From NCBI RefSeq assembly GCF_900156515.1, contig NZ_FTNU01000004.1, positions 62,001-126,000 of the forward strand: a stretch of DNA of 64,000 bases, in the 5' to 3' direction. Origin of the DNA: Moraxella cuniculi DSM 21768 (GTDB taxonomy: Bacteria; Pseudomonadota; Gammaproteobacteria; Pseudomonadales; Moraxellaceae). Made by a program: the position numbers and the translations under genes. Under the pieces are notes generated by a model. That model was not told where the DNA came from, ran no database searches, and worked only from the letters and a program-made list of their open reading frames with translations. This document shows positions 32,332 to 41,008 of this stretch, piece by piece (positions within the stretch are counted from its first letter, which is position 1; each line of letters opens with the position of its first letter).

Positions 32332-33003
32332 TTAGCCATTTAGGCTTTGGGGTGCCAAAATGGTAATTTCTACACGGCGGTTTTTGGCTCTGCCTGCCTC
32401 GGTTGTATTATCCGCCACTGGCTGACGCATACCATAGCCAACGGTTTGGATACGGCTTGTCGCCACACCTTGACCAGCCAAATAGTTGCGTACAGCAGCT
32501 GCTCGCTGCTCAGACAGGCGTTGATTGTAGTCAGCTCGACCTGTAGAATCGGTATGACCTGCAACCACGATACTTGTTTGGCCGTATTCTTTCATGGTGG
32601 CAGCCAGCTGATTTAGACTGCTCAAAAATGCTGGGTTAAGCGATGCATCATCATGGGCAAAAGTAATATTGCTTGGCATAACTAGGTTGATATTGCCTGT
32701 TTTTGTGTCATGCTCAACGGTTACGCCTGTGCCTTTCATTTGTTCTTGAATTTGCTTGGCTTGGCGTTCCATATACCAGCCCACCCCTGCACCAACGGCA
32801 GCACCAATCGCCGCATCACGGCCTGTCTTTTCACCACCTGTTGCCTTAGAAATAGCAGCACCGCCCAACGCACCAGCAACCGCACCAATAACACGCTTAT
32901 CGATATTGCCAATGCCAGTGCCTGTACCAGTGCCTGTATTGGCACAGCCTGCCAAAGTTACGCTGGCAGCCAACATGGTTACGCCAAATGCTTTTAGTTT
33001 CAT
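32332..33003 (-). CDS. OmpA-family outer-membrane lipoprotein (YiaD-like)
   Basis: A 223-residue lipoprotein that would tether the outer membrane to peptidoglycan. MKLKAFGVTMLAASVTLAGCANTG has lipobox LAGC, followed by a TG-rich stretch and a glycine-zipper segment (IGAVAGALGGAAISKATGG, AAIGAAVGAGVGWYM). The C-terminal OmpA-like domain shows ITFAHDDASLNP, VVAGHTDSTGRADYNQRLSEQRAAAVRNYL and GRAKNRRVEITI, with the Asp and Arg that bind diaminopimelate. It is monocistronic, followed by the Ibs-like array on the opposite strand. AAGGAGTTTGTT precedes the ATG. Confidence 0.9.
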   Translation of the reverse strand: MKLKAFGVTMLAASVTLAGCANTGTGTGTGIGNIDKRVIGAVAGALGGAAISKATGGEKTGRDAAIGAAVGAGVGWYMERQAKQIQEQMKGTGVTVEHDTKTGNINLVMPSNITFAHDDASLNPAFLSSLNQLAATMKEYGQTSIVVAGHTDSTGRADYNQRLSEQRAAAVRNYLAGQGVATSRIQTVGYGMRQPVADNTTEAGRAKNRRVEITILAPQSLNG

Positions 33004-33494
33004 AACAAACTCCTTTGGTTTGTAAATTTTACTGATGATATCTATCGGCTGTCAAACTGATCACTTGGCTCAATCTGCCACACCTTGCACGCCTGCACTC
33101 TTAGGCGATGGCAACATTATGCACCAAATATTTGACTACTTTGTACAATAACTGTAGCATTTGGTATGAGTTTATGCACGCTGTGTAATTTATCTGTGCG
33201 ATTGTGCATATTCTAGCAACTTTGGTAACAATTATCACACCAGCGAATGCACCAGACCGCCCCACTGCCACGCCTATGCTATCCACACTTGGTCAGTTTA
33301 AGTCTAAGCTGGCTTAATCTTACAAACCTTATGGCAAATATGTCAAGCACTGACAGCAGTCATCATAAGTCAAGGCTTGGCTTATATTTAGACAACTGAA
33401 TAAATTTTGTAAATCTTAGCCAATGAGAGAAATTTTTGGTAAACTATGTACAATCGTAAACATTAGCACTTGAGCTGAATTGATGAGGTTAATC
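33004..33494. other. 491-bp intergenic stretch between divergent genes
   Basis: Promoter region for the OmpA-like lipoprotein (minus) and the acyltransferase (plus). No gene, clear repeat or strong promoter match is seen; the 61-codon minus-strand frame at 33101-33286 lacks coding character. Confidence 0.5.
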
Positions 33495-34466
33495 ATGTCA
33501 AATGGACGCAAAACTTTGCCATTTTTTGCAAAACTGCACCAAAAACAACCCAAACTCGCCCAAAAACTGTCGCTGATAACCAGTACCAGCACCATCGCCG
33601 CCAACAGTCTTTTGGTTGGTGTGCCTGTTATCGGTGCAGGCGTTACCAAGATGCTCACAGGCTCAAAGCGTGCTGACGACACCGTTATCGGCATTACCAA
33701 CCACTGGCTGCAGACCAACAACCTGCTGATTGATAAAGTACTGCCCAGCAAAGACTGGCGTATCAACCTGCCTGACAACCTAGACCCAAACGGTCGTTAT
33801 TTGCTCATCTGCAACCATCAGTCTTGGGTGGATACCAGCATTATTCAGTACATCAGCGAAGGCGTGCTGCCGATTACTCGCTTTTTTACCAAGCATGAGC
33901 TGATTTATATTCCCATTGTCGGTCAGACCTTTTATTTCTTGGATTTTCCGATGATGAAACGCCACAGCAAAGAGCAAATTGCCAAAAATCCTGCCCTTGC
34001 CAATCGAGATCTGCAAGAAGCTCGCCGAGCGTGCAATCTATTAAGCGGCAAGCCCTTTGTGCTGCTCAACTACCTTGAAGGCACTCGCTTTACCGCCGAA
34101 AAACACGCCAAACAAAACTCCCCCTATCGCCACCTGCTCAAGCCAAAAGCAGGCGGATTGGCATTGGCGTTGGCAAGCCTTGGGCAACAGATTGACGGCA
34201 TCTTGGATATGACCTTGGTCTATCCTGATGGCGTGCCAACCTATGCCGATCTGTGGTCTGGCAAACTTCGCAGATTGGCGGTTGATATTGAATTTATCCG
34301 CCCAAATGATGCTCTGCTTGAAGCACTAAAAAATGGCAAATATGAGAGCGATGATACCGTCAAGGCACAAATGTATGCGTGGCTTGATGAGCTTTGGCAA
34401 GCCAAAGATGCCAAAATAGACGCCCTGCTTAATGATTTTGACCCAAAGAATAATCCATCAAAATAA
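33495..34466 (+). CDS. PlsC-type acyltransferase (YihG-like)
   Basis: A 323-residue membrane-associated LPLAT-superfamily enzyme that moves an acyl chain to a lysophospholipid or related acceptor. Motif I is NHQSWVD (catalytic His-x4-Asp) near residue 100, motif II FTKHELIYIPIVGQTFYFLDFPMMKR, motif III YLEGTRFTAEK and motif IV region LKPKAGGLALALASL. An N-terminal hydrophobic stretch (STIAANSLLVGVPVIGAGV) anchors it. It resembles E. coli YihG, an acyltransferase acting on phospholipids. ATG 33495 has GAGG 6 bp upstream. It precedes the unknown channel-like gene by 33 bp. Confidence 0.85.
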   Translation: MSNGRKTLPFFAKLHQKQPKLAQKLSLITSTSTIAANSLLVGVPVIGAGVTKMLTGSKRADDTVIGITNHWLQTNNLLIDKVLPSKDWRINLPDNLDPNGRYLLICNHQSWVDTSIIQYISEGVLPITRFFTKHELIYIPIVGQTFYFLDFPMMKRHSKEQIAKNPALANRDLQEARRACNLLSGKPFVLLNYLEGTRFTAEKHAKQNSPYRHLLKPKAGGLALALASLGQQIDGILDMTLVYPDGVPTYADLWSGKLRRLAVDIEFIRPNDALLEALKNGKYESDDTVKAQMYAWLDELWQAKDAKIDALLNDFDPKNNPSK

Positions 34467-34499
34467 CTTGACACCGCAACACAACTGTAGCCATAGAAA

Positions 34500-35603
34500 A
34501 TGAACACCGAACAACGCAGCACGCCCACACTTGACACCCTTAGCATGCCACAGCAGACAGATCTGCCTGATGGCGTCATACCATTTTATGGCACAGCCAA
34601 GGCACCAGAGCGTCGCCCCAGTCGCACCAAGCTGGGTTATGACATTCTCATGCTGTTGCTATTGCTTGTTGATTTGGCACTCATACTGACCGATACGATA
34701 TTAACCAGTGGTATCGCTCACAGTCTGGCACAGTGGCTGAACCTGTCGGCAGTGCTGGTCAATTATCAGCAGAATTATCATGACAGCATTGCTACCATTG
34801 GTGGGTTTTTTACCCTATTTTGGCTTGGTGAATTGCTGGTGCGTTGGGGGCTGGCGATTTATGCTCGTACTTATTATCGCTGGTTTTTCTTTCCTTTTGT
34901 GCATTGGTATGAAGTGCTTGGGGTGATTCCTGCCTTGCGTATTTTGCGACTGCTGCGAGTGGTGGTAATTGTACGCCGACTGCACCGACTGGGCATACAG
35001 ATTGTGCCACAACGCTGGATACAATCGGCACAATTTTATTATCATGTGCTGCTAGAAGAGCTGTCTGACCGTGTTATCTTGACAGCGATTGATAATTTTC
35101 GCACACAGCTTCATCAGCCCACGGGCAAACATGGGCAATTATTACAACAGACCATCGCCGCCAACCGCAGCCAAATTGAGACAGCGATTCTTGAACTGCT
35201 TCGCCGTGAACTAACACCGCGACTACAGGCGGCATTGCTGGCAGAGCAAGGCGAGCGACTGTCTGCCAGTGTCGGTGCGGCAGTTGAGCAAGCACTTGAT
35301 GACACGCCAGAATTACGCAAATACCTAAAGCTCATTCCCATCGCAGGTGGCATGATAGAATCACAGATTCACAGCGTTGGACGCAGTATCGGCAAGCAAG
35401 TTACCACAGCAATCAATCAGCACCTGTTCGCTGACGAGACGCTTGATGGGCTAATGCGTGCCATCGCTCACGGCATCTCCCAAATTGACACCACACATCC
35501 ACAGGTGCAGACACTGGTTGCTGAAGTGGTTGAGCTGTCCTTATCCGCCTTTGAAGAACAGATTAAGATTCAACAATGGAAACACCGTCAGCAATTGCCA
35601 TAA
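34500..35603 (+). CDS. Unknown membrane protein with voltage-sensor-like helix
   Basis: A 367-residue protein. Three or four hydrophobic segments lie between residues 45 and 165 (ILMLLLLLVDLALILTDTIL, IGGFFTLFWLGELLVRWGLAI, WFFFPFVHWYEVLGVIPALRIL). They are followed by LRILRLLRVVVIVRRLHRLG, in which Arg recurs at intervals of about three residues as in the S4 helix of voltage sensors. The C-terminal 200 residues are helical and soluble with no known domain (LSDRVILTAIDNFRTQL, LRRELTPRLQAALLAEQGERLSASVG). No pore helix with a selectivity filter is evident. Channel function is therefore only suggested. Confidence 0.6.
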   Translation: MNTEQRSTPTLDTLSMPQQTDLPDGVIPFYGTAKAPERRPSRTKLGYDILMLLLLLVDLALILTDTILTSGIAHSLAQWLNLSAVLVNYQQNYHDSIATIGGFFTLFWLGELLVRWGLAIYARTYYRWFFFPFVHWYEVLGVIPALRILRLLRVVVIVRRLHRLGIQIVPQRWIQSAQFYYHVLLEELSDRVILTAIDNFRTQLHQPTGKHGQLLQQTIAANRSQIETAILELLRRELTPRLQAALLAEQGERLSASVGAAVEQALDDTPELRKYLKLIPIAGGMIESQIHSVGRSIGKQVTTAINQHLFADETLDGLMRAIAHGISQIDTTHPQVQTLVAEVVELSLSAFEEQIKIQQWKHRQQLP

Positions 35604-35766
35604 TAAAACAGCCATGATGGGCTTATCACAGCCATCAGACAGTCTGGCGACTGGGGTGGTAGTGGATTGCTTGGCGGTGGGTGCTTTTTTCATACGGCAA
35701 AAAATGCTACAATCAGCACAATATTTGGATAATTTGTTAATAACCATTTAAAAAAGGCAAAAACGC

Positions 35767-36531
35767 ATGACTCAAGCCGTTACCCTCTTTGGCAAAATGC
35801 TCACCTTTAGCCGCCTAAAAATTCATACCGATGATTTGCAAGCAATCCGTAGCGAACTGGAGGTTTTGCTCGCCAGCAATCCCATCGCCAGCAGTCTTCC
35901 CATCATCATTGACAGCGATATTGCTCTAGAGCTTGATGCTTTGCTGGATTTGTTGTGGCTTATGGATATACAGCCCATTGGTGTGGTGAGCGGTCTGCTT
36001 GATATACAGGCAAAAGATTTGCGATTGGCAATTTTCCCTGCCGATGGCAAACGCATTGAGCGACTGCCCAGCACCCACGACAAGCCTGTCGCCACGCAAC
36101 ACGACACCACAAACACAGACACCACCGCTACAGTTGGCGTGCCAGCTGCCGCAACCCAACAAGCAGCAACACTTAGCACTGCCCAAGACAGCCAACAGCG
36201 TGTCAGTAGTATCCATACGCAGATGTTGCGTTCGGGTCAGAGCTTGCAGCACTTGGGTGGTGATTTGACCATCATTGGCGATGTGAACAAGGGTGCAGAA
36301 GCAATCACCGACAACAGCCTACATATCTATGGGCGAGGGCTAGGACGATTGGTTGCAGGGGCAACAGGCGACAAAAATGCACGAATTTTTTGCCAAAAAT
36401 TTGACCCATCACTGGTGTCTGTCGCTGGCACTTACTGCTTGCGTGATGCCATTCCCAGCGAGATGATTGGGCAGGCGGTGCAGGTTACTTATGACGAAAA
36501 TCAAGGGTTGATTTTTACTTTATTAGCCTAA
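35767..36531 (+). CDS. minC: Septum site-determining protein MinC
   Basis: MinC blocks FtsZ ring formation away from midcell. The 254-residue protein has the N-terminal FtsZ-inhibiting domain (VTLFGKMLTFSRLKIHTDD ... LWLMDIQPIGVVSG), a linker rich in Ala, Thr and Gln (about residues 105-145), and the C-terminal beta-helix that binds MinD: SLQHLGGDLTIIGDVNKGAEAITDNSLHIYGRGLGRLVAGATGDKNARIFCQKF in outline. The RSGQ at its start is conserved. AAGGC precedes ATG 35767. It leads the min cluster, but minD lies 393 bp downstream. Confidence 0.93.
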   Translation: MTQAVTLFGKMLTFSRLKIHTDDLQAIRSELEVLLASNPIASSLPIIIDSDIALELDALLDLLWLMDIQPIGVVSGLLDIQAKDLRLAIFPADGKRIERLPSTHDKPVATQHDTTNTDTTATVGVPAAATQQAATLSTAQDSQQRVSSIHTQMLRSGQSLQHLGGDLTIIGDVNKGAEAITDNSLHIYGRGLGRLVAGATGDKNARIFCQKFDPSLVSVAGTYCLRDAIPSEMIGQAVQVTYDENQGLIFTLLA

Positions 36532-36924
36532 GATTGTCTTAACACGCTGTCATCATGATTGATAACAAAACAGGTTGGAAAAACTGACAAGCCCAGCCTG
36601 TCGCACTGATGACAGCCATCTGGTCTGCTGTATGTAGCAAGCACAGCTTAATATCTCAAGCATAATCTCTAGACAAACAGCATCACGCCATTGTCCGCCA
36701 CCGCCGTACTTGGCTGAACTGTTAGATTGCTGCCAAAGCATTATCATGGACAATTTTACCATTTGTCTATTTTGACAATTGTCATTTTTTATAATAAATA
36801 AAGAATCAGCCAGCAAAAATCAACCAAGCAATTGATGAAATTGTACAAATATGCTATTCTAGCAAGGTATTAGCTTTGGCAACTGGTGGTTATGCCGTGT
36901 TGCTGTTTTATAAGGAGTGCCGTT
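36532..36924 (+). promoter_or_regulatory. 393-bp minC-minD intergenic region with own promoter
   Basis: No gene is seen. A sigma70-like promoter TTGATG (36832-36837), 17-bp spacer, TATTCT (36855-36860) lies 65 bp before minD, so minDE can be transcribed apart from minC. A/T-rich sequence with inverted segments (GACAATTTTACC, TTTTGACAATTGTC) lies at about 36749-36785. In most gammaproteobacteria the minC-minD gap is far shorter. Confidence 0.6.
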
Positions 36925-37740
36925 GTGGCAAAAATCGTAGTAGTTACCTCAGGTAAAGGCGGTGTGGGCAAAACCACCACCAGTGCATCATTTGGTGCAG
37001 GCTTGGCAAAACGCGGCTTTAAGACCGTGATTATTGATTTTGATGTGGGTTTGCGTAACCTTGATTTGATCATGGGCTGCGAAAATCGCATTGTGTATGA
37101 TTTTGTTGATGTTATCAGTGGTAATGCCAAGTTGGCACAAGCACTGGTAAAAGATAAGCACTATGACAATTTGTACATTTTGCCAGCCTCACAAACTCGC
37201 GACAAAGACGCATTGACCGATGATGGCGTGGCACAAGTGATGAAAGAGCTGTCAGAGGACATGGGCTTTGATTACATCGTCTGCGACAGCCCTGCAGGGA
37301 TTGAGCGAGGGGCTCAGCTTGCCATGTATCATGCTGACGAAGCCCTAATCGTTACCAATCCAGAAGTATCATCGGTGCGTGATTCGGATCGCATCATCGG
37401 CATCTTACAAAGCCGCACCAAAAAAGTCGAGGAAGGCGGCAGCGTCCGTGAGCATCTGGTCATCACTCGCTACAACCCAACTCGTGCATCAGAAGGCGAA
37501 ATGATGGACTACAAGACCATCGCTGATGAGATTTTGCGTGTGCCATTGATCGGTATCATTCCAGAGAGCAATGCTGTGCTTGAGGCCTCCAACCAAGGTC
37601 AGCCTGTGATTCATTTCACCGACTCGGCAGCTGGACAATGCTATGATGATATCGTTGATCGTTTCTTGGGCAAAGAAGTGCCGCTGCGTCATCTGGAAGT
37701 GAAGAAAAAAGGCTTCTTTGAACGGTTGTTTGGGGGCTGA
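36925..37740 (+). CDS. minD: Septum site-determining ATPase MinD
   Basis: MinD is a ParA-like ATPase that recruits MinC to the membrane. The 271-residue protein has the deviant Walker [13 protein letters not shown] near residue 10, the switch I/II motifs ([24 protein letters not shown]) and ends in the amphipathic membrane-targeting helix [12 protein letters not shown]. The start is GTG 36925, with AAGGAG 7 bp upstream; the open frame reaches 36886 but the added residues are not MinD-like. Its stop codon overlaps the minE start, so the two are coupled. Confidence 0.95.
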   Translation: MAKIVVVTSGKGGVGKTTTSASFGAGLAKRGFKTVIIDFDVGLRNLDLIMGCENRIVYDFVDVISGNAKLAQALVKDKHYDNLYILPASQTRDKDALTDDGVAQVMKELSEDMGFDYIVCDSPAGIERGAQLAMYHADEALIVTNPEVSSVRDSDRIIGILQSRTKKVEEGGSVREHLVITRYNPTRASEGEMMDYKTIADEILRVPLIGIIPESNAVLEASNQGQPVIHFTDSAAGQCYDDIVDRFLGKEVPLRHLEVKKKGFFERLFGG

Positions 37741-38018
37741 TGATGAAAAAAGGATTTTGGAACACGCTTTTTGGTGGCGGTAATAGCTCAAACAGTGCCG
37801 ATATCGCCAAAGATCGACTAAAAGTCATCGTTGCCAGCCACGATCGCCTTAATACTCGCCTAACCACTGATCGCATTGAGCAGATGAAGCGTGAAATCTT
37901 GGCAGTGGTCAATAAATATGTCAATGGTGTCAGCCTTGACAACCTTAACATCAATCACCGTCATGAAGACAATCTTGATGTGCTGGAGATGAATATCAGC
38001 CTGCCTGATCGCAAATGA
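37740..38018 (+). CDS. minE: Cell division topological specificity factor MinE
   Basis: A 92-residue protein that drives MinD off the membrane and so sets up pole-to-pole oscillation. N-terminal FWNTLFGGG is the membrane-binding segment, [11 protein letters not shown] is the strand that becomes the anti-MinCD helix, and LEMNISLPD is the C-terminal strand of the topological domain. It starts within the minD stop (TGATG), and ATG 37743 is an equal alternative. A terminator follows. Confidence 0.93.
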   Translation: MMKKGFWNTLFGGGNSSNSADIAKDRLKVIVASHDRLNTRLTTDRIEQMKREILAVVNKYVNGVSLDNLNINHRHEDNLDVLEMNISLPDRK

Positions 38019-38026
38019 CCCCTTAC

Positions 38027-38062
38027 CAACGCAGATAAGCCATTTATCTGCGTTATTTTTTT
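38027..38062 (+). terminator. minDE terminator
   Basis: Stem AACGCAGATAA / TTATCTGCGTT with loop GCCAT, followed by ATTTTTTT. Confidence 0.85.
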
Positions 38063-38197
38063 GGCTTAAATCTATAATGAGTGCAGATATTAATTTGATA
38101 AACCTATCAACCAAGCCTGCAATCACAGCTCCATTCCCAATCAGTCAGCATTAAAGCTGTGCTTATCAGTCATCAACAGCACAATCATGCACAAAAA

Positions 38198-38224
38198 AAC
38201 CACCGCACAAATGTACGGTGGTCG
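38198..38224 (-). terminator. putP terminator
   Basis: Stem ACCACCGCAC / TACGGTGGT just past the putP stop, with T-rich sequence (TTTTTTGTGC) on the minus strand. Confidence 0.75.
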
Positions 38225-38236
38225 CTCTGGATACGG

Positions 38237-39730
38237 TTATTTTAGTCCGCGTTCCATTTCGTTGAATTTTTCTACAATATAAGCAGGTGGCGGTGCAGTT
38301 AGCAGACTGACCACAATGGTGGTAATAAAGCTCAACGCAAAGCCCGGTAGGATTGAGTAAATCGCATCATTTGCTGGCTGACCGCCAATCTCAAAACCTC
38401 CATACACCCACACAATCACCGTCAATGCACCGACAATCATACCTGCCAATGCACCATTTCTGTTCATACGCTTCCATGTCAGGCTCAAGATAACCAGTGG
38501 GCCAAATGCCGCCCCAAAGCCTGCCCATGCGTGCGAAACGAGCTTTAGCACCGAACTGTTGCTATCACCCGCCAAAACAATGGCAACCAGTGCAACCGCT
38601 ATCACTGATATGCGCCCCACCAGCACTTGACGAGACTCACTTGCCTCACGGTCAAGAAATAGCTTATAAACATCACGAGTCAGCGAGCTTGATACCACCA
38701 GCAGCTGACTTGAGATGGTACTCATGATTGCCGCCAAAATCGCCGCAAGCAAAAAGCCTGCAATCAATGGGTGGAACAGCACTTGCGAGAAAAACAAGAA
38801 AATCGTCTCAGGATCGCTCAAGCTCTGCCCTGTTTTGGCGATATAAGCAATACCTGCAAGCCCCACCATCAAAGCACCAATTAGGCTCAAAATCATCCAG
38901 CCCATACCAATGGCAGTTGCCACAGGCACATCTTTGACCGAGCGAATCGCCATAAAGCGGACGATGATATGCGGCTGACCAAAATAACCAAAACCCCACG
39001 CCATCAGCGAGATGATACCCATCGTGGTTACGCCATTTTTTAGGTTAAACACTTCAGGATTGGCTTGCTGGGCGATTGCCATGCCCTCTGAGATACTGCC
39101 AATTTCGCCAAATGCCACAATCGGCACCAGCAACATGGCAATCAGCATAATAACCCCTTGGACAAAGTCGGTCAATGACACTGCCAAAAACCCACCAAAC
39201 AGCGTATAAGTAACCACCACGCCAGCAGTTACCCACAGCCCCAAGCTATACGATAGCCCCAGTGAGCTTTCGAACAATTTGCCACCTGCTACAAGGCTGG
39301 CTGCCGTATAAACGGTAAAAAAGACAATCACCACCACAGCCGACATAATACGCAGCAGGTGCGACTTGTCATGAAAACGGTTGGCAAAATAATCAGGCAG
39401 CGTGATGGCATTGTCCGCCACCTCGGTATACACACGCAATCGTGGTGCCACCAGTAGATAGTTGGCAAACGCCCCAATGGTCAGCCCCAGAGCAATCCAG
39501 ATACTCACCACGCCAGAGGCATACATATAACCCGGCAAACCAAGCAGTAGCCAGCCTGACATATCTGATGCACCAGCTGACAATGCCGTTACCGCAGGGC
39601 CCAAATCTCGACCACCAAGCATATAGCCTTCAACATTATTTTGTTGTTTAAAATAAGCATAGAAACCGATGGCAATCATCAACAAAAAATAAATCGCCAA
39701 CGAAATCCAAACGCCCGCCGCAACTTGCAT
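38237..39730 (-). CDS. putP: Sodium/proline symporter
   Basis: PutP takes up proline with Na+. The 497-residue SSS-family protein has about 13 helices; YMLGGRDLGPAVTALSAGASDMSGWLLLGLPGYMYASG contains the Na+- and proline-binding residues of helix 2, and SSQLLVVSSSLTRDVYKLF in helix 8 carries the conserved Ser/Thr Na+ site. ATG 39730 (MQVAAGVWISLAIYFLLM) is preferred, with AAAGGAG 8 bp upstream; the frame to 39751 adds seven residues. A Fur-box-like palindrome lies 129 bp upstream. Confidence 0.93.
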   Translation of the reverse strand: MQVAAGVWISLAIYFLLMIAIGFYAYFKQQNNVEGYMLGGRDLGPAVTALSAGASDMSGWLLLGLPGYMYASGVVSIWIALGLTIGAFANYLLVAPRLRVYTEVADNAITLPDYFANRFHDKSHLLRIMSAVVVIVFFTVYTAASLVAGGKLFESSLGLSYSLGLWVTAGVVVTYTLFGGFLAVSLTDFVQGVIMLIAMLLVPIVAFGEIGSISEGMAIAQQANPEVFNLKNGVTTMGIISLMAWGFGYFGQPHIIVRFMAIRSVKDVPVATAIGMGWMILSLIGALMVGLAGIAYIAKTGQSLSDPETIFLFFSQVLFHPLIAGFLLAAILAAIMSTISSQLLVVSSSLTRDVYKLFLDREASESRQVLVGRISVIAVALVAIVLAGDSNSSVLKLVSHAWAGFGAAFGPLVILSLTWKRMNRNGALAGMIVGALTVIVWVYGGFEIGGQPANDAIYSILPGFALSFITTIVVSLLTAPPPAYIVEKFNEMERGLK

Positions 39731-39858
39731 AAGGCACACTCCTTTATCCAAACAGCAAAGCTGTTAATAATACAATCTAAATAATCACTATTGTTTGTCT
39801 TAATAAATAAAACAAAATGCTATTCATTATAACATAAAAAGCACAATTCTGTTATTAT

Positions 39859-39873
39859 TGAGAATTATTTTCA
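39859..39873. promoter_or_regulatory. Fur-box-like palindrome
   Basis: TGAGAATTATTTTCA against the Fur 7-1-7 consensus TGATAATnATTATCA: 12 of 14 specified positions agree. It lies upstream of a TATAAT on the minus strand toward putP and directly beside the 9-bp repeat array. Confidence 0.5.
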
Positions 39874-39880
39874 AAAAAAA

Positions 39881-40114
39881 TTGGAAAAATTGGAAAAATT
39901 GGAAAAATTGGAAAAATTGGAAAAATTGGAAAAATTGGAAAAATTGGAAAAATTGGAAAAATTGGAAAAATTGGAAAAATTGGGGAAATTGGGGAAATTG
40001 GGGAAATTGGGGAAATTGGGGAAATTGGGGAAATTGGGGAAATTGGGGAAATTGGGGAAATTGGGGAAATTGGGGAAATTGGGGAAATTGGGGAAATTGG
40101 GGAAATTGGGGAAA
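39881..40114. repeat. Tandem array of 26 nine-base units (11x TTGGAAAAA then 15x TTGGGGAAA)
   Basis: Exact units, 234 bp, between divergent putP and rplY. Eleven copies of TTGGAAAAA are followed by fifteen of TTGGGGAAA, with no intermediate forms. Unit length divisible by three keeps every frame open, so long spurious frames (e.g. KLEKLE..., NFPNFP...) appear on both strands; none has coding support. The second half carries fifteen G4 runs with 5-base spacing on the plus strand. Confidence 0.97.
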
Positions 40115-40165
40115 TTGACACAAAACCATTGCCACAAACATAGTCCATTAAAGTTGGTAAAAAAT

Positions 40166-40194
40166 TTGGCAAATGCACAAAAATACGCTATAAT
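40166..40194 (+). promoter_or_regulatory. rplY promoter
   Basis: TTGGCA at 40166-40171, 17-bp spacer, TATAAT at 40189-40194, starting about 50 bp past the end of the repeat array. Confidence 0.8.
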
Positions 40195-40200
40195 AGCCAG

Positions 40201-40295
40201 CTAATTTGTCATTGGTGGATAACCACCAAAACGCCCTTGGGGCATCATTGGCAAACTGGTCGCAAGTTTGCCTTCAATCACCAAAAGGATCTATT
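40201..40295 (+). promoter_or_regulatory. Structured rplY leader
   Basis: The 95-nt leader can form TTGGTGG / CCACCAA at 40213-40230 and GGCAAACT / AGTTTGCC at about 40250-40272, shortly before the ribosome binding site. L25 leaders that mimic the 5S rRNA site are known in gammaproteobacteria; a similar feedback role is only inferred. Confidence 0.4.
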
Positions 40296-40934
40296 ATGAG
40301 CCAATTTACTCTAAACGGTGTTGCTCGTTCGCAAGACCAGCAGGGCAAAGGTGCGAGCCGCCGCCTGCGTAAAGAAAACCTAATTCCAGCCATCATTTAT
40401 GGCGGCAACGAAGAGCCAGTAAGCATCGGCGTTAAAACCAATGAGCTGGTAAAAGCGTTGAGCAACGATGCCTTTTTTTCAAGCGTCATCGCCATCTCAA
40501 TTGACGGCACTGAGCAAGAAGTTATCATCAAGGCACTACAACGCCACCCAGCCAAAGGCTTCCCTTTGCATGTAGATTTTCAGCGTATCGTTCGTGGTCA
40601 AACCATGAATTTTAATGTACCTGTGCAAATCATCAACGAAGAAACTTCTGTTGGCAAAAAAGCAGGTGGCGTATTGACCACTTTGGTAACTGACATTGAA
40701 ATCAACTGCCTACCACGCAATCTGCCTGAGAGCATCGAAGTTGATGTGGCAAATCTTGCCATCGGCGACTCTATCAACCTTGGCGACATCAAACTGCCAA
40801 AAGAAGTTACTCTAGTAACTGCTGATAGCGAAGACCTAAACCGCACCATCGCCACCATGCAAGCACCTACTGTTGAAACCGAAACAGAGGCAAGTGAAGA
40901 GGCGAGCGAAACCGCTGAAGCAAGCGAAGAGTAA
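40296..40934 (+). CDS. rplY: 50S ribosomal protein L25/Ctc
   Basis: L25 binds loop E of 5S rRNA. The 212-residue long (Ctc/TL5) form has the N-terminal L25 domain (SQFTLNGVARSQDQQGKGASRRLRKENLIPAIIYGG, then HPAKGFPLHVDFQRI) and a C-terminal beta domain (VPVQIINEETSVGKKAGGVL ... LPKEVTLVTADSEDLN) ending in an acidic Glu/Ala/Ser tail. ATG 40296 is used because the L25 domain starts there and AAAAGGA precedes it; the open frame reaches 40206. It precedes pth by 74 bp with a terminator between. Confidence 0.93.
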   Translation: MSQFTLNGVARSQDQQGKGASRRLRKENLIPAIIYGGNEEPVSIGVKTNELVKALSNDAFFSSVIAISIDGTEQEVIIKALQRHPAKGFPLHVDFQRIVRGQTMNFNVPVQIINEETSVGKKAGGVLTTLVTDIEINCLPRNLPESIEVDVANLAIGDSINLGDIKLPKEVTLVTADSEDLNRTIATMQAPTVETETEASEEASETAEASEE

Positions 40935-40947
40935 TTTTTACTCATCA

Positions 40948-40980
40948 CAAAAACCAGTAAGTTGCTTACTGGTTTTTTAT
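40948..40980 (+). terminator. rplY terminator
   Basis: Stem AAACCAGTAAG / CTTACTGGTTT with loop TTG, followed by TTTAT. Confidence 0.85.
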
Positions 40981-41008
40981 TAAGCAAAAAATATTTGGAC
41001 ATCAAGTT

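Noticed and set aside
39827-40204. Long open frames across the 9-bp array (KLEKLE, WKNWKN, NFPNFP, ISPISP types)
   Set aside because: A repeat unit of nine bases without a stop keeps all frames open; no ribosome binding site, start context or domain supports translation.
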